From: Pseudonocardia sp.
GTDB lineage: Bacteria; Actinomycetota; Actinomycetes; Mycobacteriales; Pseudonocardiaceae
Direction: 5' to 3'
NCBI GenBank assembly: GCA_030147065.1
Contig: JASLAP010000480.1
Coordinates: forward strand, 1 to 11,478
Length of the DNA: 11,478 bases
Shown here piece after piece: positions 7,369 through 11,478 of this stretch (its first letter is position 1; each line of letters starts with the position of its first letter). The position numbers and the translations under genes are program-made. The notes beneath the pieces are model-generated. The model searched no databases and had not been told where the DNA came from. It worked only from the letters and a program-made list of their open reading frames with translations.

Positions 7369-7422
7369 CCAAGTCCGGTGCGGCGACGCTCGCGCGCCGC
7401 CACCGCGTGTGCGCCCATCGAC

Positions 7423-7428
7423 TACTGT
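7423..7428 (+). promoter_or_regulatory. -10 element TACTGT of the poly-HAMP kinase gene
   Basis: TACTGT is the best TANNNT match in the divergent gap 7357-7503 and lies in its most AT-rich stretch (CGACTACTGTTTG). It predicts a start near 7435 and a leader of about 70 bases containing the 7455-7471 inverted repeat and the ribosome binding site. No convincing -35 and no GGGTAY-type SigB promoter was found. Confidence 0.4.
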
Positions 7429-7454
7429 TTGCCCCGCGGTGGACGCGCCGGTGC

Positions 7455-7471
7455 CACGGCGCGGTGCCGTG
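7455..7471 (+). promoter_or_regulatory. Inverted repeat in the leader of the poly-HAMP kinase gene
   Basis: CACGGC (7455-7460) and GCCGTG (7466-7471) form a perfect 6-base-pair inverted repeat around GCGGT. CGGTGCC is also directly repeated at 7449-7455 and 7462-7468. It lies downstream of the proposed -10 and 22 bases before the Shine-Dalgarno. It could be an mRNA hairpin or an operator for an autoregulator; chance is possible at this GC content. Confidence 0.3.
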
Positions 7472-7493
7472 CGCCTCCGCCGGTCGGACGCAC

Positions 7494-7499
7494 GGGAGG
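7494..7499 (+). promoter_or_regulatory. Ribosome binding site GGGAGG for the poly-HAMP kinase
   Basis: GGGAGG lies 4 bases before ATG 7504, a slightly short but workable spacing. Among the genes whose starts are visible, this is the only one with a clear Shine-Dalgarno in front of a start lying in a gap. It fixes the start, although the frame stays open upstream to about 6310 inside the opposite-strand gene. Confidence 0.7.
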
Positions 7500-7503
7500 C
7501 CCT

Positions 7504-10500
7504 ATGACCAGCACACGGCGCGTGCGCAGCGGTGCCGGGGACGACGACTCCGACGGTGCCGAGGCGCCGGAGGCGGTGGTGCTCGCCGAGTTGGCCGACG
7601 CGCTCGGCCAGGTGCGGCGGGGCCGGTTCGACGTCCGGCTCACCCGCCGCGACGGGGCCGGGGCCGCGGCCGTGGAGCAGTTCAACGAGGTGCTGTCGAT
7701 CCTGGAGCGGCGCAACCGCGACCTGCTGCGGATCAGCCGGGTGGTCGGCCGCGAGGGGCGCACCGCCGACCGGCTCGACGAGGAGTCCTACGACGGGGAC
7801 TGGGCCACCGGGCTGCGCGCGGTCAACGGGCTGATCGACGACCTGGCCGAGCCCACCGCGGAGATCGCCAGGGTGATCGAGGCGGTGGCCGAGGGCGACC
7901 TGTCCCAGCACATGGCGCTGGAGATCGAGGGCCGCCCGCTGCGCGGGGAGTTCCGCCGGATCGGGCGCACCGTGAACACGATGGTGGACCAGCTGTCGTC
8001 GTTCGCCGACGAGGTCACCCGGGTGGCTCACGAGGTGGGCACCGAGGGTGAGCTGGGCGGCCAGGCCGACGTCCGCGGCGTGTCGGGCACCTGGCGGGTG
8101 ATGACCGACTCGGTCAACACGATGGCCAGCAACCTGACCAACCAGGTGCGCTCGATCTCCTCGGCGGCCACCGCGATCGCCCGGGGCGACCTGTCCCGCA
8201 CGATCACGGTCAACGCCCGCGGCGAGGTCGCCGAGCTGGCCGACACGATCAACTCGCTCACCGCGACGCTGCGGCTGTTCGCCGACGAGGTCACCCGGGT
8301 GGCCCGCGAGGTGGGCACCGACGGGCTGCTCGGCGGCCAGGCCTCGGTGCCCGACGTGGCCGGGACCTGGAAGAACCTCACCGACGCGGTGAACCTGATG
8401 GCGGCCAACCTGACCACCCAGGTCCGCGGGATCGCCCAGGTGGCCACCGCGGTGGCCAGCGGCGACCTGTCGCAGAAGATCACCGTCGACGCCCGCGGGG
8501 AGATCCAGGAGCTCAAGTCGACGGTCAACACGATGGTCGACCAGCTGTCGTCGTTCGCCGACGAGGTCACGCGGGTGGCCCGCGAGGTGGGTACCGAGGG
8601 CAAACTCGGCGGCCAGGCCGCGGTGCCGGGGGTGTCCGGGACCTGGCGCGACCTCACCGAGAACGTCAACCAGCTCGCCTCGAACCTGACCGACCAGGTG
8701 CGCAACATCGCGCAGGTGACCACGGCGGTGGCGCGGGGCGACCTGTCGCAGAAGATCACCGTCGACGCCCGGGGGGAGATCCTGGAGCTCAAGTCGACGG
8801 TGAACACGATGGTGGACCAGTTGTCGTCGTTCGCCGACGAGGTCACCCGGGTGGCCCGGGAGGTGGGTACGGAGGGCAAGCTCGGCGGGCAGGCGCAGGT
8901 CCGCGGCGTCTCGGGGACCTGGCGCGACCTCACCGAGAACGTCAACCAGCTCGCCGGGAACCTCACCAGCCAGGTGCGCAACATCGCTCAGGTCACCACC
9001 GCCGTGGCGCGCGGTGACCTGTCGCAGAAGATCACCGTCGACGCCCGGGGCGAGATCCTGGAGCTCAAGTCGACGGTGAACACGATGGTGGACCAGTTGT
9101 CGTCGTTCGCCGACGAGGTCACGCGGGTGGCCCGCGAGGTGGGCACCGAGGGCAAGCTCGGCGGGCAGGCCCAGGTCAAGGGGGTGTCCGGGACCTGGCG
9201 CGACCTCACCGAGAACGTCAACCAGCTGGCCTCGACGCTGACCACCCAGCTGCGCGCGATCTCCGCGGTGGCCACCTCGGTGGCCAGCGGCGACCTCACC
9301 CAGCAGATCCGGGTGGCCGCCTTCGGCGAGGTGGCCGACCTCAAGGACAACATCAACCAGATGATCGCCGCGCTGCGCGAGACCACCACGGCCAACGCCG
9401 AGCAGCGCTGGGTGGACTCCAACCTGGCCCGGATCGGCGGGCTGCTGCAGGGCCAGCGCAACCTGGCCGAGGTCAGCCAGATGATCATGGACGAGATCGC
9501 CCCGCTGGTCGAGGCCCAGGTCGGCGCGTTCTTCCTGGCCGTCGAGCCGCAGAGCGGGGACGGCCGCGAGCCGCCGCGGTGGCTGCGCTCGGCCGGCTAC
9601 GCGCTCGGGTCGCGCTCCGGCGGGCCGGGCGCGGAGTTCGCCACCGGTGAGGGCCTGGTCGGCCAGGCCGCCGCCACCCGCCAGGTGGTGCTGGTCGAGC
9701 GGGTCCCGGCGGACTACCTGGCCATCCGGTCCGGGGTCGGCACCGGCGCCGCGGGGTCGGTGGTCGTGCTGCCGGTGCAGTTCGAGGGGGAGTGCCTGGC
9801 GGTGATCGAGCTGGGCTCGGTGCACCGGTTCTCCGCCCTGCACCTGGCCTTCCTGGAGCGGCTGGTCGCCACCATCGGGGTGGCGATCATCACCATCCGG
9901 GCCAACCGGCGCACCGAGGAGCTGCTGACCCAGTCCCAGCGGCTGGCCATGGAGCTGCAGGACCAGTCGGCCGAGCTGCAGCGGGCCAACGCCGAGCTGG
10001 AGGAGAAGGCCGAGCAGCTCTCCGAGCAGAACCGCAACGTGGAGATCAAGAACCAGGAGATCGACACCGCCCGGCGCGGGGTCGAGGAGAAGGCCCAGCA
10101 GCTGGCCCTGGCCAGCCAGTACAAGTCGGAGTTCCTGGCGAACATGAGCCACGAGCTGCGCACCCCGCTCAACTCGCTGCTGCTGCTGTCGCGGCTGCTC
10201 GCCGACAACCCCAACAACAACCTCACCGACAAGCAGATCGAGTTCGCGAGCACCATCCACAGCGCGGGGTCGGACCTGCTGCGCCTGATCGACGACATCC
10301 TGGACCTGTCCAAGATCGAGGCCGGCCGGGTGGACGTGGACGTGGCCACGGTGCACATCGGCGACGTGTGCGCGGGCATCGAGCAGGCGTTCCGCCCGCA
10401 GGCCGAGGACAAGGGCCTGGAACTGCGGGTCGAGGTGGCCCCGGAGGTGCCGGCCAGCCTGGTCACCGACGCCCAGCGGCTGCACCAGGTGCTGCGCAAC

Positions 10501-11391
10501 CTGCTGGCCAACGCGGTCAAGTTCACCGACTCCGGGCACGTCACGCTGGCGATCGGGGTGGCCGCGCCGGGCACCCTGCACGGGGTGCCCACCCTGGACG
10601 CGGCCCGCGCCGTGATCTCCTTCGCGGTCCGCGACACCGGCATCGGCATCCCGGACGGCAAGCTGGAGATGATCTTCGAGGCGTTCCAGCAGGCGGACGG
10701 CACCACCAGCCGCAAGTACGGCGGCACCGGGCTGGGCCTGTCGATCTCCAAGGAACTGGCCCGGATCCTGGGTGGGCGCATCGACGTGTCCTCCGAGCTC
10801 GGCACCGGCTCGGTGTTCACCCTGCTGCTGCCCGACGAGCTGCCCACCACCACCGCCGCCGCGGCCCGGATGCTGCCCCGCCAGCTGCCGGTCGCCGCCC
10901 CGGCGGGCGCCTCCGCGCCGGGCGGTCCGCGGACCGCCCGCAGCGACCGGCCGATCCTGCGCCCGGCGCCGGGGGCCCGCGGGGCGCGCCCGGTCCCGGA
11001 GCTGGCCGGGACCACCGTGCTCATCGTGGACGACGACGTCCGCAACGTGTTCGCCCTGACCAGCGCGCTGGAGATGCGCGGGCTGACGGTGCTCTACGCC
11101 GACAACGGCGCCGAGGGCATCCGGCTGCTGACCGAGCACCCCGAGGTGGACGTCGTACTGATGGACGCGATGATGCCCGACCTGGACGGCAACGAGACCA
11201 CCCGGCGGATCCGGGCCCTGCCGCAGGGCCGGGACCTGCCGGTGGTGTTCCTGACCGCCAAGGCAATGCCCGGCGACCGGGAGTCCAGCCTGGCCGCCGG
11301 GGCGACCGAGTACGTGACCAAACCGGTGGACCTGGACGACCTGCTCACCCTGATGGCGTCCTGGGTGACCCCCGCCGGGGTGGTCTCGTGA
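7504..11391 (+). CDS. osaA: Soluble poly-HAMP hybrid histidine kinase with receiver domain (OsaA-like)
   Basis: A 1295-residue cytoplasmic hybrid kinase without signal peptide or membrane helix. Residues about 20-166 hold two degenerate HAMP units (GRFDVRL and GDLSQHM). Residues 167-626 are five units of exactly 92 residues, each carrying a GDLSQKI-type canonical HAMP and a divergent linker HAMP (VGTEGKLGGQA, GVSGTW). A GAF-like domain (about 650-797) and a coiled coil (about 803-875) follow. HisKA has SHELRTPLN with phospho-acceptor H883. The HATPase has N999/N1003 (NLLANAVKF), DTGIGIP (D1044) and GGTGLGL (1073-1079). A Pro/Ala-rich linker joins the receiver: D1176/D1177, phospho-acceptor D1221 (LMDAMMPDLDG), T1251 and K1273. 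All catalytic residues are present. The HAMP units resemble those of fungal group III osmosensing kinases (Nik1/Os-1), and the architecture fits S. coelicolor OsaA. ATG 7504 follows GGGAGG. The stop overlaps the next regulator gene (GTGA). Confidence 0.93.
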   Translation: MTSTRRVRSGAGDDDSDGAEAPEAVVLAELADALGQVRRGRFDVRLTRRDGAGAAAVEQFNEVLSILERRNRDLLRISRVVGREGRTADRLDEESYDGDWATGLRAVNGLIDDLAEPTAEIARVIEAVAEGDLSQHMALEIEGRPLRGEFRRIGRTVNTMVDQLSSFADEVTRVAHEVGTEGELGGQADVRGVSGTWRVMTDSVNTMASNLTNQVRSISSAATAIARGDLSRTITVNARGEVAELADTINSLTATLRLFADEVTRVAREVGTDGLLGGQASVPDVAGTWKNLTDAVNLMAANLTTQVRGIAQVATAVASGDLSQKITVDARGEIQELKSTVNTMVDQLSSFADEVTRVAREVGTEGKLGGQAAVPGVSGTWRDLTENVNQLASNLTDQVRNIAQVTTAVARGDLSQKITVDARGEILELKSTVNTMVDQLSSFADEVTRVAREVGTEGKLGGQAQVRGVSGTWRDLTENVNQLAGNLTSQVRNIAQVTTAVARGDLSQKITVDARGEILELKSTVNTMVDQLSSFADEVTRVAREVGTEGKLGGQAQVKGVSGTWRDLTENVNQLASTLTTQLRAISAVATSVASGDLTQQIRVAAFGEVADLKDNINQMIAALRETTTANAEQRWVDSNLARIGGLLQGQRNLAEVSQMIMDEIAPLVEAQVGAFFLAVEPQSGDGREPPRWLRSAGYALGSRSGGPGAEFATGEGLVGQAAATRQVVLVERVPADYLAIRSGVGTGAAGSVVVLPVQFEGECLAVIELGSVHRFSALHLAFLERLVATIGVAIITIRANRRTEELLTQSQRLAMELQDQSAELQRANAELEEKAEQLSEQNRNVEIKNQEIDTARRGVEEKAQQLALASQYKSEFLANMSHELRTPLNSLLLLSRLLADNPNNNLTDKQIEFASTIHSAGSDLLRLIDDILDLSKIEAGRVDVDVATVHIGDVCAGIEQAFRPQAEDKGLELRVEVAPEVPASLVTDAQRLHQVLRNLLANAVKFTDSGHVTLAIGVAAPGTLHGVPTLDAARAVISFAVRDTGIGIPDGKLEMIFEAFQQADGTTSRKYGGTGLGLSISKELARILGGRIDVSSELGTGSVFTLLLPDELPTTTAAAARMLPRQLPVAAPAGASAPGGPRTARSDRPILRPAPGARGARPVPELAGTTVLIVDDDVRNVFALTSALEMRGLTVLYADNGAEGIRLLTEHPEVDVVLMDAMMPDLDGNETTRRIRALPQGRDLPVVFLTAKAMPGDRESSLAAGATEYVTKPVDLDDLLTLMASWVTPAGVVS
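8002..9381 (+). repeat. Five tandem 276-bp in-frame units encoding HAMP repeats
   Basis: Units begin at 8002, 8278, 8554, 8830 and 9106, each with FADEVTRVA (the first continues HEVG, the rest REVG). Spacing is exactly 276 bases (92 codons) with no indels. The middle units are most alike: bases 8776-8846 are identical to 9052-9122, a 71-base match one period apart. Units 1, 2 and 5 diverge more, especially in their second halves. The array is coding, not a CRISPR or mobile element, but such homology could allow whole units to be gained or lost by recombination. Confidence 0.95.
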
Positions 11392-11478
11392 GCACCCGGC
11401 ACCTGGCCCGGGTGCTGGCCGTGGACGACCGCCGGGAGAACCTGCTGGCCCTGCAGGCGATCCTGGAGGGCATGCCGA
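11388..11478 (+). CDS. osaB: Response regulator receiver protein, N-terminal part (runs off window; OsaB-like)
   Basis: GTG at 11388-11390 overlaps the TGA of the kinase gene (GTGA), suggesting translational coupling. Thirty residues are visible. LARVLAVDDRRENLLALQAIL is the first strand and helix of a receiver domain, with the acidic pair DD at about 13-14 that binds Mg2+. The pattern VDDRxENLLALxAIL is common in receivers encoded next to hybrid kinases. The phospho-acceptor Asp and the output domain lie beyond the window, so whether it ends in a coiled coil (as recalled for S. coelicolor OsaB), a kinase or another output cannot be said. By position it is the natural partner of the upstream kinase. 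Confidence 0.8.
   Translation, partial: MSTRHLARVLAVDDRRENLLALQAILEGMP

Noticed and set aside
6310..7503. Upstream in-frame extension of the kinase gene
   Set aside because: It is antisense to the well-supported PP2C gene and shows no family motifs; GGGAGG before ATG 7504 marks the real start.
7357..7503. SigB-type promoter (GGGTAY -10) in the divergent gap
   Set aside because: No GGGTAC or GGGTAT on either strand of the gap; only a TANNNT-type element is visible.
8002..9381. CRISPR-like or satellite periodicity
   Set aside because: The period is 276 bases, a multiple of three, and the repeats encode a continuous HAMP protein region with no unique spacers.
5275..11139. Very long minus-strand open frame continuing past the osaC-like start across the kinase gene
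   Set aside because: Above 7356 it translates to low-complexity Gly/Ala/Arg/His-rich sequence that is a shadow of the plus-strand kinase; recognisable domains appear only from 7356 downward.

Overview
The window is very GC-rich (well over 70% by eye), with GTG starts, short gaps and strongly G/C-biased third codon positions. This points to a high-GC actinomycete. The gene set (aerobic-type cobF, DinB2-like polymerase, RsbW/PP2C stress regulator, poly-HAMP kinase) fits a Pseudonocardiales- or Streptomyces-like soil actinobacterium; the exact genus is inference and uncertain. Coding density is high: the longest stretch without a gene is about 147 bases.

Layout. (1) Positions 2-2686, plus strand: the 3' part of an alanine dehydrogenase gene (ald), a membrane-anchored diacylglycerol/sphingosine-type lipid kinase, and cobF (precorrin-6A synthase). 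The last two look leaderless, each with a TANNNT -10 element 6-7 bases before its GTG. (2) Positions 2671-7356, minus strand: a three-gene run that, in transcription order, is an RsbW-like kinase / GAF-like / PP2C phosphatase protein (OsaC-like), a three-helix membrane SGNH hydrolase joined to it by a GTGA stop/start overlap, and a DinB2-type Y-family DNA polymerase. The dinB and cobF genes converge and overlap by 16 bases at their 3' ends. (3) Positions 7504-11478, plus strand, divergent from the osaC-like gene: a 1295-residue soluble hybrid histidine kinase with a poly-HAMP sensor (five units of exactly 92 residues plus two degenerate ones), a GAF-like domain, a coiled coil, HisKA, HATPase and a receiver domain. 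Its stop overlaps (GTGA) the start of a second response regulator that runs off the window.

The last block resembles the osaC / osaA-osaB osmoadaptation locus of Streptomyces coelicolor: a hybrid kinase with its response regulator, beside a multidomain RsbW-like regulator of SigB. The likely logic is that the soluble poly-HAMP kinase and its receiver partner sense osmotic or related stress, while the divergently transcribed RsbW/PP2C protein adjusts a stress sigma factor. The coupled membrane SGNH hydrolase may be an envelope-directed output. The main points for a second look are this locus with its attached hydrolase, the resemblance of the HAMP array to fungal group III (Nik1/Os-1) kinases, and the leucine at the steric-gate position of the DinB polymerase. 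No RNA genes, CRISPR arrays, insertion sequences or prophage genes were recognised.
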